64,000 bases of DNA from Methanoplanus endosymbiosus (GTDB taxonomy: Archaea > Halobacteriota > Methanomicrobia > Methanomicrobiales > Methanomicrobiaceae), in assembly GCF_024662215.1 (NCBI RefSeq), contig NZ_CP096115.1, positions 310,001-374,000 of the forward strand. Reading direction: 5' to 3'. The notes beneath the pieces were generated by a model. It was not told where the DNA came from. It did not search any database and worked only from the letters and a program-made list of their open reading frames with translations. Every line of letters starts with the position of its first letter. Position 1 is the stretch's first letter. The translations under genes and the position numbers were made by a program. Shown here in pieces: positions 16,179 to 25,198 of the stretch.

Positions 16179-16744
16179 TACTCTCTCCTGTCTGATTCGT
16201 TCAGAATCGTTATTATGGTGTGATCCGCGTGGAGCACTTTTGGTCCGGCTGAGATTTTTGGCAGATCCTTTATGAGCAGTTCCTCTTCCTCTGTGAAGTT
16301 CATATGGTCTGACAGAATATAATTGTCAGGCATAGGGGAAATATCCCTTATATCTGTCCCGTTTTCGTCCAGAACTGCAAACTCATACTCTTCAAGAAGC
16401 TCTTTTAATCCACCGTTTCTGACATAAAATCCCTTTGTTGATTCGGTGAATTTATTTCCGCAGGGGATATTGAGTGCCTTTTTTATCAGTGATCCTGCAC
16501 TTCTCTCGTCAGGATTCAGATGTCTGACATCTTCTCCGCTGATCATTATAGTCTTTGGAGGGTTTGGCTCTCCAAGCAGGACGAGAAAGCACTCAACGTC
16601 TCTTCTGAGATCGTGTGAGAGAAAAAAACATGAGTTCACAGATCTGCACAGGACATCAAGTCTGCCTGCACCACCGGGAAGATCATTTAATGCAAATTCT
16701 CCGGCAGTCGGTGCTTTGTGCCCTATTACAAGAAACCGCTTCAT
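16178..16744 (-). CDS. trmY: tRNA (pseudouridine(54)-N1)-methyltransferase TrmY
   Basis: SPOUT-class methyltransferase of 188 residues from ATG 16744 (MKRFLVIGHKAPTAG). It methylates N1 of pseudouridine-54, giving m1-Psi54, the archaeal substitute for ribothymidine. Family landmarks are FALNDLPGGAGRLDVLCRS, the SHDLRRDVE segment and the knotted C-terminal region around YILSDHMNFTEEEE. An in-frame upstream extension would run back into srp54; GGCGGT ahead of the ATG and homology favour 16744. The adjacent Pus10 makes the substrate base, so this pair encodes consecutive steps. Confidence 0.94.
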   Translation of the reverse strand: MKRFLVIGHKAPTAGEFALNDLPGGAGRLDVLCRSVNSCFFLSHDLRRDVECFLVLLGEPNPPKTIMISGEDVRHLNPDERSAGSLIKKALNIPCGNKFTESTKGFYVRNGGLKELLEEYEFAVLDENGTDIRDISPMPDNYILSDHMNFTEEEELLIKDLPKISAGPKVLHADHTIITILNESDRRE

Positions 16745-16748
16745 AATA

Positions 16749-18068
16749 TTACATACCGCCAAATTTCTTCATCATGCGCTGCATGTTGAATTTTCCGCCG
16801 GCACCGCGAAATCCCTTGATTGCGCGCTGCATGGTTTTGTAGTATTTTAATAATTCCCTGACTTCCTCAGGATTTGCACCGGCACCAAGAGATATTCTCT
16901 GGACTCTTGAACCGCTTATGACAGAAGGATTTTCCAGTTCTTCGTTCGTCATGGAATCCATAATTATCTTATAGCGCTCCATTTTGACACTGGTGGTATC
17001 GAAGACATCCTCCGGAATTTTTGCCCCTCCCATCGGGAGCATTGACATAACCTGTTTTAAAGGGCCCATCTTCTTAAGGGATTCAAGCTGTTTGTACATA
17101 TCCCTCAATGTAAATTTGCCCTTCATCATAGCATTGACATCAAATTCCTCATCTGCCATGACCTCTTCTGCCTTTTCGAGGAGTGATTTTAAGTCACCCA
17201 TTCCAAGCAGCCTTGAAATAAAGCTGTCAGGGTCAAAGCGTTCAAGATCTTCAATAGTCTCTCCGCTTCCGGTGAAGACAATACCTGATCCGGTCTCTGC
17301 AACGGCAGAAAGAGCACCACCACCCTTTGCTGTTCCGTCCATCTTTGTGATGATAACGCCATCTATGCTTATGGCTTCATGAAATCTTGCAGCCTGCTCT
17401 TTTGCCTGCTGTCCAAGCGCGGCATCTATTACCAGCCACCTGTGTGTGGCTTTTGTAAGGACATTGAGATCAATAATCTCGGTGATGAGATCGTCCTCAA
17501 GTGCATGCCGCCCCTGTGTATCAATAATCAGAACCTCTGCATTCTTTAATTCACGAATACCATTTTCAACAATTTTAACGGCATCAGTAACACCCGGTTC
17601 ACCGTAACAGGGAACATTAACTTTTGAACAGAGATTTCTCAGCTGATCGTAAGCTCCGGGCCTGAAGACATCAGCACAGATTACACCTACTCTGAGACCT
17701 TTCCTCTGGAAATATCGTGCAAGTTTTCCGGTTGTGGTTGTCTTACCGCTCCCCTGAAGACCAGCCATCAGAATGGTCTGCGGGCCAAGAGTCACTGTGA
17801 CTTCATCGCCCATAAGGTTTACAAGCTCCTGATATACAATTCTCAGGACGTGCTCACGCACACTCATCCCCTTAGGTGGTTCTTCTTCAAGTGAACGCGC
17901 CTTTACAGCCTTTGAAAGGTTCATTACAAGTTTGACGTTTACATCCGCCTGCAGCAGCACTCTCTGAAGATCTTTTACAAGCTCCTCTACTGCTGCCCTG
18001 TCAATGACTGTCTTTCCGGCAAGCTTCTTTACTGCATCTTTCAGACCTGTACCCAGACGATCAAGCAT
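16749..18068 (-). CDS. srp54: Signal recognition particle 54 kDa protein
   Basis: 439-residue SRP GTPase that binds 7S RNA and the signal sequences of nascent membrane and secreted proteins, then docks with FtsY. Domains in order are N (four helices, residues ~1-90), G with P-loop [11 protein letters not shown] (from residue ~103), [17 protein letters not shown] and [14 protein letters not shown], and then a methionine-rich M domain. The M domain contains [31 protein letters not shown] in pieces and ends [15 protein letters not shown]. Complete. The gap to ftsY is 6 nt, and trmY begins 4 nt after its stop. Confidence 0.97.
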   Translation of the reverse strand: MLDRLGTGLKDAVKKLAGKTVIDRAAVEELVKDLQRVLLQADVNVKLVMNLSKAVKARSLEEEPPKGMSVREHVLRIVYQELVNLMGDEVTVTLGPQTILMAGLQGSGKTTTTGKLARYFQRKGLRVGVICADVFRPGAYDQLRNLCSKVNVPCYGEPGVTDAVKIVENGIRELKNAEVLIIDTQGRHALEDDLITEIIDLNVLTKATHRWLVIDAALGQQAKEQAARFHEAISIDGVIITKMDGTAKGGGALSAVAETGSGIVFTGSGETIEDLERFDPDSFISRLLGMGDLKSLLEKAEEVMADEEFDVNAMMKGKFTLRDMYKQLESLKKMGPLKQVMSMLPMGGAKIPEDVFDTTSVKMERYKIIMDSMTNEELENPSVISGSRVQRISLGAGANPEEVRELLKYYKTMQRAIKGFRGAGGKFNMQRMMKKFGGM

Positions 18069-18074
18069 TGTTAT

Positions 18075-19226
18075 TTATTCTCCCAAAAGATCATTTACTA
18101 CAGTTTCCGGCTCAAAAGGAGTTATATCACCATAGGACTGCCCTGTTCCAAGGAACATTATGGGTTTTCCTATAGTATGTGCAATTGAAATCGCAGCACC
18201 GCCTTTTACATCCATATCAGCCTTTGTCAGAACCACAACATCTGTACCTACGGAATTATTAAATTCTTCAGCCCTGATCACTGCGTCATTTCCGGCTACT
18301 GCTTCATCCACATATGCGATGATATCCGGAGATATGACTCTCTTAATCTTATCAAGCTGTTTCATCAGGTTTGTCTTGTTGTGGAATCGTCCTGCCGTAT
18401 CGCCAAGTACAACATCAATGTTATGTGCCTTTGCATATGACACTGCATCAAATAGAACAGCAGACGGATCTGCACCTTCCTGATGATTGATTACCTTAAC
18501 ACCGACTCTATCAGCGTGGGTCTTCATCTGCTCATTGGCACCTGCCCTGAAAGTATCTCCTGAGCCGATTACAACCGAATATCCATTATCCTTCAGATAA
18601 TAGGCAACCTTTGCAATTGAGGTTGTTTTTCCTGCCCCGTTTACTCCCGTAAACAGGATTTTTACCGGCTTTTCATGTGAGTTGATATAACTTTTCAGTG
18701 AAAATCCTTCACCAAGAACGTTTAGAAGAGCATTTTTCAGGGCATCAAGAACAAAATCCTCTGCTGAGGTTTTTATCTTTCTCTTCTGACCGACAAGATT
18801 CTCCCGCATATCTTCGATTATTGCTTCTGTTGCATCAAATGCAACATCGTTTTCAAGGAGAATCAGTTCAAGCTCTTCCAGAGGTTCTTTTATATCCTTT
18901 TCAGAGAGCAGAATCTCTCTCTCGGTTACAAGAACCTTTAATTTCTGTGCAAAACCGGTCTTTACAGGACGCTGCTTTTCAGCCGGAATGTTTTCCGGTT
19001 CAGATACAGGTGAGGATGAAGAATCGTTTTTTAAAACCGGAATCCTTTCAGAATCAGATATTAATTTATTCTTACCTTCAGAAGAAGATGTTATTTTTTC
19101 CGGCTGAGAAACAGATCTCATTTCTCCTGCCGGTTTATTTACATCGTCTCTCTCTATGGCCTCATCTATATTTGAACCAAATTTTCTGGTAACGCCTTTG
19201 AGTTTTTCCTTAAGCGATTTAAACAT
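18075..19226 (-). CDS. ftsY: SRP receptor FtsY
   Basis: 383-residue SRP receptor GTPase. Residues ~1-90 are a charged, probably disordered tail that may contact the membrane. The NG domain follows, with P-loop TGVNGAGKTTSIAK, GDTFRAGANEQ, the G3 motif DTAGRFHN, TKADMDVKGGAA and the closing GTGQSYGDITPFEP. It pairs with Srp54 for co-translational targeting, and the two genes are adjacent, as in many archaea. All GTPase motifs are present. Confidence 0.96.
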   Translation of the reverse strand: MFKSLKEKLKGVTRKFGSNIDEAIERDDVNKPAGEMRSVSQPEKITSSSEGKNKLISDSERIPVLKNDSSSSPVSEPENIPAEKQRPVKTGFAQKLKVLVTEREILLSEKDIKEPLEELELILLENDVAFDATEAIIEDMRENLVGQKRKIKTSAEDFVLDALKNALLNVLGEGFSLKSYINSHEKPVKILFTGVNGAGKTTSIAKVAYYLKDNGYSVVIGSGDTFRAGANEQMKTHADRVGVKVINHQEGADPSAVLFDAVSYAKAHNIDVVLGDTAGRFHNKTNLMKQLDKIKRVISPDIIAYVDEAVAGNDAVIRAEEFNNSVGTDVVVLTKADMDVKGGAAISIAHTIGKPIMFLGTGQSYGDITPFEPETVVNDLLGE

Positions 19227-19232
19227 GGATGA

Positions 19233-19670
19233 TCAGAAGTCTGCGTTTTCAGCCTGAAGCTGTTTATATGAAGCTTCCATCTTTTTGGCTATATCGCCGG
19301 CCTGCCTGTTGAGCTGCTCTAATGCTGCGGATAGTTTCTTCTCCAGGACCTCAAGTTCCTTTACACGATCATTAAGATAAGTGCAGGAGTCCTGGCAGTT
19401 CTTCTCTACAATAACATCTGATCCAATGTTTAAGAGCACCTTTTCAGGTTCTTCAATTTTTACCCTGACTGAAGCGCCTCCGCCAATCTGGAGGAGGACT
19501 GTGCTGTCAGGAGACTCTGAAAATGAATTCAGGGTCTCAATTGCAGAAACTGATTCAAGCCTGCGTGATTCAAGAATCTGTAGCTGTGAAGAATATGCTT
19601 CAGCCTCTTTGCTGATTTCATTCAGATACTGTTTCAGCATCTGTACTTCACGAGGATCAACAGCATCCAA
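19233..19670 (-). CDS. pfdA: Prefoldin subunit alpha
   Basis: 145-148 residue subunit of the hexameric prefoldin chaperone, which holds unfolded proteins for the thermosome. The layout is two long coiled-coil helices (residues ~10-55 and ~100-145) around a beta-hairpin core containing VLLQIGGGASVRVKIEEPEKVLLNIGSDV in pieces. The frame could start at GTG 19679, but the ribosome binding site GGTGAG, inside the end of the LX gene, sits 5 nt before TTG 19670, which is preferred. The stop lies 6 nt before ftsY. Confidence 0.9.
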   Translation of the reverse strand: MDAVDPREVQMLKQYLNEISKEAEAYSSQLQILESRRLESVSAIETLNSFSESPDSTVLLQIGGGASVRVKIEEPEKVLLNIGSDVIVEKNCQDSCTYLNDRVKELEVLEKKLSAALEQLNRQAGDIAKKMEASYKQLQAENADF

Positions 19671-19671
19671 T

Positions 19672-19863
19672 TTACTCACCGTTAATCAGTCTGATACCAT
19701 TAATTTTGATATAACTTCTCTTTAAGCGGTGTTTGCTGCCAATAATGTTGTAAATTTTTTCTGTAGCCCGGGCCTCATTATATGCTGAGATCTCCTTTGT
19801 AAAAGGCTGCCAGTCATTACCGTTTTTATAGGTACCATTAACCTCAAAGTTCTGTATTTCCAT
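19672..19863 (-). CDS. rplX: Ribosomal protein eL20/LX (L18Ae)
   Basis: 63-residue archaeal large-subunit protein LX, homologous to part of eukaryotic eL20. Typical features are the start MEIQNFEVNGTYK, the WQPFTKEISAYNE segment and the C-terminal KRSYIKINGIRLI. It lies between aIF6 (16 nt gap) and prefoldin alpha, whose ribosome binding site is within its last codons. Length is normal for the short archaeal version. Confidence 0.92.
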   Translation of the reverse strand: MEIQNFEVNGTYKNGNDWQPFTKEISAYNEARATEKIYNIIGSKHRLKRSYIKINGIRLINGE

Positions 19864-19879
19864 TGGTTTTCAACTCCTT

Positions 19880-20536
19880 TTAATAACCGAAAACTTCATC
19901 AATTCTACTAAGCTCAAATCCACTTGTGGACATTCCAACGAGAAAACCGGTTGTATTGGCAACAAGGCCTGTGCCTACAAGACCGTTGCCCATATTTATA
20001 GTGCCTGTTCCAACAGGAAGATCAGTAATCTCCTCAATCTCCCGGATTTCATGTTTTGTGAGACCCGGATTGAGTAACAGACCTTTGTTGGTTGCAACAC
20101 CGGCCATTCCGACTGTCGGAATGTTTCCTATTGTTGACATCAGTACGGGCACATCAAGAAAAGCTGAGATCTTCTCTGCGACTCTGTCTGTTATTCCCGG
20201 ATGTACAATAGCCAGTTTATCATTTGCAAGAATTACATTCCCCGCAGCGTTCATAGATGCTCCAAGGAACATGACATTGCCATGCTCTTTGAGAATCGCT
20301 GTTTCACTGGAAGTTGCAAGGCTGCTTACAATAAATCCGTTGCTGTTTCCTGCAAGTAGTGAGCCTATGATCGAACTTCCCTGAATTGTGGTGTTGATCA
20401 CTTCAACACCAAGTCTTTTTTCTACTACACTAATATACTCTTCCGGGGCATCCAGCGGAACAACCGCTAAATCCTCAAATACACGAGTATATACTCCAAT
20501 ATTTTCATCGCCTGCGAAGTCGACCGTTTCAATCAT
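19880..20536 (-). CDS. eif6: Translation initiation factor aIF6
   Basis: 218-residue anti-association factor that binds the large subunit and blocks premature joining of the small one; it is also needed for large-subunit biogenesis. The sequence shows the five-fold pentein repeat typical of eIF6, with recurring G-V/T-...-NxxG elements (for example NSNGFIVSS, NDKLAIVHPGI, TNKGLLLNPG, NTTGFLVGM). Start ATG 20536 (MIETVDFAGDENIGVY) fits the family; a GTG six bases upstream overlaps the rpl31e stop and is the alternative. It lies between eL31 and LX. Confidence 0.95.
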   Translation of the reverse strand: MIETVDFAGDENIGVYTRVFEDLAVVPLDAPEEYISVVEKRLGVEVINTTIQGSSIIGSLLAGNSNGFIVSSLATSSETAILKEHGNVMFLGASMNAAGNVILANDKLAIVHPGITDRVAEKISAFLDVPVLMSTIGNIPTVGMAGVATNKGLLLNPGLTKHEIREIEEITDLPVGTGTINMGNGLVGTGLVANTTGFLVGMSTSGFELSRIDEVFGY

Positions 20537-20538
20537 AT

Positions 20539-20802
20539 TCACTCTTCAGCAAGTTCAGCCTGAACCTGACCGTCCTCAAATTTCATTGCACGAATACGAA
20601 TTTTCCTTGGAGGTTTTTCGCATCCGCGTTCCCAGATCTTTTCATTGATACTGGAGTCAATTTTGATGTCCTCGCTCTTCATGTGCTTTGTAAGGTATGC
20701 GCGGATAACCTTCATTGCTCTTGGACTGCGCTTCCAGCGTGGTGCCCTTTTTACTTCACGAAGGGGTATGATGTATATCTGCTCTTTGAGAATATCTGCC
20801 AT
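20539..20802 (-). CDS. rpl31e: Large ribosomal subunit protein eL31
   Basis: 87-residue ribosomal protein located near the exit tunnel, where it helps form the SRP docking site. Landmarks are [26 protein letters not shown] and [21 protein letters not shown] 20802 (MADILKEQ) is the natural start; a GTG at 20811 lies inside the end of rpl39e. The gap to eL39 is 5 nt and to aIF6 2 nt. Confidence 0.95.
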   Translation of the reverse strand: MADILKEQIYIIPLREVKRAPRWKRSPRAMKVIRAYLTKHMKSEDIKIDSSINEKIWERGCEKPPRKIRIRAMKFEDGQVQAELAEE

Positions 20803-20807
20803 ATTAT

Positions 20808-20960
20808 TCACACCCTAAGAGTGCTGCGTCTCCAGCTGCGCCTTTTTGGGTGCGTAACCACATTGCGCTTTGTTTTAATCATAACCCATGCAGGCACACG
20901 GCGATTCTGCTCACATGCTTTTGCCAATCTTATTTTTCTGGCTTTTGTAACTTTACTCAT
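20808..20960 (-). CDS. rpl39e: Large ribosomal subunit protein eL39 (50 residues)
   Basis: A very short gene read directly from the complement. It begins [19 protein letters not shown], continues [13 protein letters not shown] and ends [11 protein letters not shown]. This is the full-length archaeal eL39, a basic protein threaded through the large subunit near the exit tunnel. Its ATG overlaps the stop of the upstream PP-loop gene (ATGA), and rpl31e starts 5 nt after its stop. The conserved L39e-L31e-aIF6 order supports the call. Confidence 0.95.
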   Translation of the reverse strand: MSKVTKARKIRLAKACEQNRRVPAWVMIKTKRNVVTHPKRRSWRRSTLRV

Positions 20961-21568
20961 TTATTTTCACCACTTTTTTTCTGAGATTTCATTCCGGTGA
21001 CAAGGGACTGCTCGTGGTGGTCTGGAAATATTTTGTCTGGATTATGACCTTTTGCAGTGAATGCTGGCCTGATTTCGTTTTCATAGTCGCCATTCATAAT
21101 CTGACCTGTTTCACCATATGCCACGGTGAGATAACGTTCTGTCAGATAATTGACTTCGCGTCTTGTAAAACCAAGCAGAGGTCGCACGAGGGCGCTTTTG
21201 TACTTAGATTCAATCCTCTGGATTTCTGAGTAATTAAGCATAGGTACACGATCATTCAGGCGTGTACCATCCCCTATAACATCATATTCATCTGTAAGTG
21301 AATAGACGGCTTTCCTGTGCACAAGGTTGATGGCATTATTCGGACATCCGTCCTTTACCATCATCTCCACAACAATATCGAGCAATCCTTCTTCAAATAC
21401 TCTTTTTCTGAGTGGAAGGCCAAGAGCATCAGCTGCGGCTTTTACACCGGAAATGTCATGATTTTCATCAAAGACAAAGGTGTTTAACTCAGCTTCGTAA
21501 TCTCTTGACAGCATTAATGCTGCAAGGGAACTGTCCTTACCTCCACTAAAGAGTATTCCGGCTTTCAT
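20957..21568 (-). CDS. PP-loop ATP pyrophosphatase, archaeal ribosomal-cluster type
   Basis: 203-residue protein opening with the PP-loop motif [14 protein letters not shown], which binds ATP and forms adenylated intermediates in tRNA thiolation, lysidine formation and amidation. Further segments are [14 protein letters not shown] and [14 protein letters not shown]. The C-terminal part contains [19 protein letters not shown]. It lacks the CxxC pairs of TtuA/Ncs6 tRNA thiolases. Orthologues sit beside rpl39e in many archaea, suggesting a translation role, but no reaction is established. Its ATG shares one base with the PDCD5 stop, and its stop overlaps the rpl39e ATG. Confidence 0.8.
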   Translation of the reverse strand: MKAGILFSGGKDSSLAALMLSRDYEAELNTFVFDENHDISGVKAAADALGLPLRKRVFEEGLLDIVVEMMVKDGCPNNAINLVHRKAVYSLTDEYDVIGDGTRLNDRVPMLNYSEIQRIESKYKSALVRPLLGFTRREVNYLTERYLTVAYGETGQIMNGDYENEIRPAFTAKGHNPDKIFPDHHEQSLVTGMKSQKKSGENK

Positions 21569-21906
21569 TATCTTCTTGTGATGTTGAAATCTTTTTTCTG
21601 TGGAACAAGCTGACTTAAGAGCTGTTTTAACTGCGCGTCAGATATCCTTGACTTAACTCTTCCACTCTGAGCAAGCATTACCAGCTGCTGCTCAACAGCT
21701 CTTGCAAATTCCGGTTTTGTCATCCTGATGGTATTTAAACGTTCACGAGCTTCAGGTTCAAGGATTTGTGTCAGAATAGTCCGGATTTGAGCTTCAGCTT
21801 CATTTCTCCTTTCCATCTCAGCTTCAGCAGCGCCTGGTCCCATCTGCTGTTGCCTCATCTCTTCCATTCTTCGCCTTCTAAGTTCTGCAAGTTCGTCGTC
21901 ACCCAT
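21568..21906 (-). CDS. PDCD5-family DNA-binding protein
   Basis: 112-residue protein of the PDCD5/TFAR19 family, whose archaeal members bind nucleic acid and whose eukaryotic members interact with the chaperonin CCT. Features are an N-terminal charged helix (ELAELRRRRMEEMRQQQ), a three-helix core (ILTQILEPEARERLNTIRM and EFARAVEQQLVMLAQSG), and a C-terminal SDAQLKQLLSQL helix with a basic KKDFNITRR tail. It is 13 nt downstream of rps19e, a conserved pairing. Confidence 0.9.
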   Translation of the reverse strand: MGDDELAELRRRRMEEMRQQQMGPGAAEAEMERRNEAEAQIRTILTQILEPEARERLNTIRMTKPEFARAVEQQLVMLAQSGRVKSRISDAQLKQLLSQLVPQKKDFNITRR

Positions 21907-21919
21907 CTAAAACTCCTCC

Positions 21920-22369
21920 TTAGTACTTTGCCATTGCCGGTACTGATTCAGTTACTGACTCCATTGCATCTTTTGCAGCTTTGTCCATAAATGATCTTCC
22001 GGCAGGGGATACTTTTCTTCCTTCTGGAGTGTTGATGATAAATCCTGCTGCTTCAAGCTGCTGGAGTATCTTTCTGATTACAGATCCTGAACCTTTCCTG
22101 AAACTGGAAGGTTTTGATCCGCGGTTCTTTTTTCCTCCATAAACGGATCTGAGTCTCTGCACTCCTACTGGTCCGTCCATGTAAATACGGCGCATAACTG
22201 ATGCTGCACGGATATACCACCATTCTGAATCTTTGGGAGGCATTTCCTTGTGTACGCCTGTCTTCGCAAATTTTGACCATTCCGGAGCCTCAATCGAATC
22301 GAGCGCTTTAAGCTCGCCAGCCACCTTTTCGATTAAGACATCCGGTGGGATATCATATACTGTTGTCAT
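21920..22369 (-). CDS. rps19e: Small ribosomal subunit protein eS19
   Basis: 149-residue ribosomal protein of the small-subunit head. Recognisable segments are MTTVYDIPPDVLIEKVAGELK, PEWSKFAKTGVHKEMPP, DSEWWYIRAASVMRRIY, GPVGVQRLRSVYGG and the C-terminal RKILQQLEAAGFI. Complete and of usual length. It heads the S19e-PDCD5-PP-loop-L39e-L31e-aIF6 series; the 172-nt gap upstream probably holds its promoter (TATATATTGG and TATTATATAT stretches near 22408-22440). Confidence 0.95.
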   Translation of the reverse strand: MTTVYDIPPDVLIEKVAGELKALDSIEAPEWSKFAKTGVHKEMPPKDSEWWYIRAASVMRRIYMDGPVGVQRLRSVYGGKKNRGSKPSSFRKGSGSVIRKILQQLEAAGFIINTPEGRKVSPAGRSFMDKAAKDAMESVTESVPAMAKY

Positions 22370-22541
22370 TTTCTAACCACTCTCGAATGCTAAAATTAGC
22401 AGTCTCTATATATTGGTCAGATATGTTATTATATATTTCTGGATCACCGGGCTGCAATGAACAGAAAAATATTAATTTTCTTAAAAATTTTCCCTAAAAA
22501 ATAGCTTGTCAGTATTTATCTGAAAAAGTTCTGTTCAGTTA

Positions 22542-22784
22542 TTATTTTTTTCTCTTCTGAAGAACCATGGTTCTCCCTCTTGTCTGAAGAAGTGTGGACC
22601 CTGTTTTGTCAGCGATTTCTTCAGGATTTACATCTGTGCTTCTCAGCCATTTGATCTTTATCTTTCCGGAATCTTTGATCTGCCTTTTGATTTCATCAAT
22701 TGTGCTCTCGCCAATTCCGTTTTTTCCGATCCATACTGTTACTTTTAGCTCATTTAGCTCTCTGTTTAGTTCTCTTCTGCTCAT
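22542..22784 (-). CDS. YhbY-like CRM-domain RNA-binding protein
   Basis: 80-residue single CRM domain related to bacterial YhbY, which associates with pre-50S subunits. The diagnostic GxxG-type loop appears as WIGKNGIGES, followed by DEIKRQIKDSGKIKIKWLR and the C-terminal GSTLLQTRGRTMVLQKRKK. It is likely a ribosome assembly or RNase P accessory RNA-binding protein. Its ATG overlaps the stop of the RNase P component 4 gene by 4 nt. Confidence 0.88.
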   Translation of the reverse strand: MSRRELNRELNELKVTVWIGKNGIGESTIDEIKRQIKDSGKIKIKWLRSTDVNPEEIADKTGSTLLQTRGRTMVLQKRKK

Positions 22785-23104
22785 TTGTCATCTCCTTTGG
22801 TTATGGGAATTCTCCGGATGTATCCGCACTGACTGCATCTGTATATCACTTTTCCCCTGTGAATTCTGACTGACATATTTTCACCAAAAACTGCATATGA
22901 ATGGCAGTTCCTGCAAAACCTTCGTTTATATTCCACAGGTATTCGGATCCTTTGCCGCATTGCAATTTTTCTGGCAATATCTACATACCTGTTGCTAAGT
23001 TCAGGATTATAAACGAATTCCTCTTCAGCATTTTTAAAAAGAATATCTATTCTTTCCTCTGCAATTTTTTTAAATGCCGTTTTACTGGATTTTCTTGCGG
23101 CCAT
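22781..23104 (-). CDS. rnp4: RNase P protein component 4 (Rpp21/Rpr2)
   Basis: 107-residue zinc-binding subunit of archaeal RNase P, which removes 5' leaders from pre-tRNAs. The zinc ribbon uses CRNC and CSQC pairs (RRFCRNCHSYAVF and VIYRCSQCGYIRRIP). The N-terminal helices contain IDILFKNAEEEF and ARKIAMRQRIRIP, which bind Rpp29. An AATATATTA element about 22 nt upstream suggests a leaderless or short-leader transcript, making this the probable first gene of the rnp4-CRM unit. Confidence 0.93.
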   Translation of the reverse strand: MAARKSSKTAFKKIAEERIDILFKNAEEEFVYNPELSNRYVDIARKIAMRQRIRIPVEYKRRFCRNCHSYAVFGENMSVRIHRGKVIYRCSQCGYIRRIPITKGDDK

Positions 23105-23181
23105 ATTTACAAATCAGGGTAATATATTTGTGTTCTGAAATATTTATATAAAAATGGATTTGAATCCTGAATTTCCAATAA

Positions 23182-23790
23182 TTATTCCTTTATTATTACT
23201 CTTCTCTTACTTATTGAAATTTTGTCTTCACAAAAAAGTTTTACTGCTTCCGGAAGTGCCGCATGTTCCTCTTTCAGTATTCTATCTGCAAGTGCCATCT
23301 CGTCATCATTGTCAAGAACAGGAACAGAATGCTGTAAAATAATTGCGCCGGAATCCATCCCCTCATCAACAAAATGAACTGTGCACCCGGAAATCCTGAC
23401 ACCATATTCTATAGCCTGCTTCTGCGCGTTCAGACCTTTAAATGAAGGCAGAAGGGCCGGGTGGATATTGATCATCCTGCCGGAGAAACATGCAGCCGTA
23501 TCCGGGTCTAAAAGGCGCATATAACCTGCCAGCACATAGAGATCTGCATTGATCTCCTTCATGACTCTCAGCAGTTCTGCATTATAATCATCCCTTGAAC
23601 CAAATGATTTGAAATCAATGGCAAAAACCGGAATATTATTTTCCCCGGCCCTTTTGATTGCATAGGCATCAGGTTTGTCTGTTATGAGGGCAACAATTTC
23701 TGCATTTATTGTGCCGTCATTTACCCTGTCAATGACAGCCTGGAAGTTAGAACCTCTTCCTGAAGCGAGAAAGGCTATCTTTTTCATCAT
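23182..23790 (-). CDS. purN: Phosphoribosylglycinamide formyltransferase
   Basis: 202-residue folate-dependent transformylase of purine biosynthesis, converting GAR to formyl-GAR with 10-formyl-tetrahydrofolate (or a pterin equivalent in methanogens). It begins KIAFLASGRGSNFQAVID, has the catalytic Asn-His pair in MINIHPALLPSFKG and the catalytic Asp in HFVDEGMDSGAII. Both MM codons at the start could initiate. It stands alone between the translation cluster and the CNNM gene on the same strand. Confidence 0.94.
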   Translation of the reverse strand: MMKKIAFLASGRGSNFQAVIDRVNDGTINAEIVALITDKPDAYAIKRAGENNIPVFAIDFKSFGSRDDYNAELLRVMKEINADLYVLAGYMRLLDPDTAACFSGRMINIHPALLPSFKGLNAQKQAIEYGVRISGCTVHFVDEGMDSGAIILQHSVPVLDNDDEMALADRILKEEHAALPEAVKLFCEDKISISKRRVIIKE

Positions 23791-23828
23791 AATATATTGG
23801 TCCTTAAAAAGATATTTTTATTCATATT

Positions 23829-25097
23829 TTATGCTGTTTTGTTGTCCTTCATTGTCAGTCTGATGTCAACAATTTTTCTCCCCCTCATCTTCATAACCTT
23901 CAGCCTTATTCCGGTATCGTCAATCTCCATTAACTCACCCCTTTTTGGAATATAACCCAGCCTGTCAATTAATAGGCCACCCATTGTTTCATAGGATTCA
24001 TCCATTGGGAGATTAATATTTAATTTTTCATTTACACGATCGACCCAGGCTCCGGCATCCACGATAAAGACATTTTCATCTATCTTTTTTATATCCGGCT
24101 CTTCAACATCAAATTCATCAAGAATTTCACCTACAAGCTCTTCAAGAATATCTTCAATTGTTATAATCCCTGCATATGTACCATATTCATCAACAACAAT
24201 TGCAAGATGGGTCTTCTGTTTCTGAATTTCATTCAGCAGTTCATCGATCTTTTTGCTTTCCGGAACAAAGATTGGGTCATAGATAAGCCCTGTGATTCCG
24301 CTTTCTGTATTTTTATTATATACTGCTGCAAAAACATCCTTTACATTCAGTGTTCCGGTTATATTGTCCATCTGGTCATGATATACAGGAATTCTTGAAA
24401 ATCCCGTCTTGTTGAAGAGAGTCATTGCTTCCTCAAGGGAGTTTTCATCACTGATCATCACAACATCTCCCCTTGAGGTCATAATTTCCCGTGCAATGGT
24501 ATCAGTAAACCTGAACACGCGATACAGCATCTCATGCTCCTCTTCTTCTATAGTGCCGCTCTCCTCACCTACATCTATCCACTGCTTAATCTCTTCTTCT
24601 GTCACTGCCGGACTTCCCAGTTCTCCTTTTATTCTGAATAGTTTCTTAAATCCGTCATAAAGCCATAGTATCGGCGTGAGTATATATGAGAGAAAAAGAA
24701 TTCCTTTTGCAGAAAACAGGGCAAATTTTTCCGGTTTCCTTGCGGCATAGGTTTTAGGGCCGATTTCACCAAATATCAGCATGAGTACTGTTACAATACC
24801 CGTAGCTATTCCAACCCCCATACTGCCAAACTGTTCTATTGCAATTGCGGTGGCTATTGATGCAGCACCGATATTGACGAGGTTGTTGCCGATTAAAATT
24901 GTTATCAGAAGATGATCTGTATTCTTCTTTAATTTCTCAAGTGCCTTTGCTCCGTTTTTGTTTCCTTCTATGAGCTGCCTTACCTTTGCATGATTCAATG
25001 ATATAAGGGCAACTTCAGAGCCTGAAAAAAAAGCAGATAATATTAGGCATAAGATGAAAAGTGCGATTGCAACATTTACTTCGATCAATTCAACCAC
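23829..25097 (-). CDS. CNNM/CorC-family transporter with CBS pair
   Basis: 422-residue membrane protein: N-terminal DUF21 domain with three to four transmembrane helices (IALFILCLILSAFFSGSEVAL and a following gated bundle), two CBS domains (around REIMTSRGDVVMISD and PIFVPESKKIDELL), then a CorC_HlyC domain. Family members export or regulate Mg2+ or other divalent cations, with adenine nucleotide bound at the CBS pair. The start is GTG 25097; TTG 25088 is a possible alternative. It is monocistronic, and the substrate is not determinable here. Confidence 0.88.
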   Translation of the reverse strand: MVELIEVNVAIALFILCLILSAFFSGSEVALISLNHAKVRQLIEGNKNGAKALEKLKKNTDHLLITILIGNNLVNIGAASIATAIAIEQFGSMGVGIATGIVTVLMLIFGEIGPKTYAARKPEKFALFSAKGILFLSYILTPILWLYDGFKKLFRIKGELGSPAVTEEEIKQWIDVGEESGTIEEEEHEMLYRVFRFTDTIAREIMTSRGDVVMISDENSLEEAMTLFNKTGFSRIPVYHDQMDNITGTLNVKDVFAAVYNKNTESGITGLIYDPIFVPESKKIDELLNEIQKQKTHLAIVVDEYGTYAGIITIEDILEELVGEILDEFDVEEPDIKKIDENVFIVDAGAWVDRVNEKLNINLPMDESYETMGGLLIDRLGYIPKRGELMEIDDTGIRLKVMKMRGRKIVDIRLTMKDNKTA

Positions 25098-25198
25098 GCC
25101 GCATCTGCGGCAAAAATAAATTCTATATTCATGTACTGTTTATCCGGTTCTTTTTTAGTCCTGAAGGATTATATTTTTTTTGTTAACTGTCATTTTTC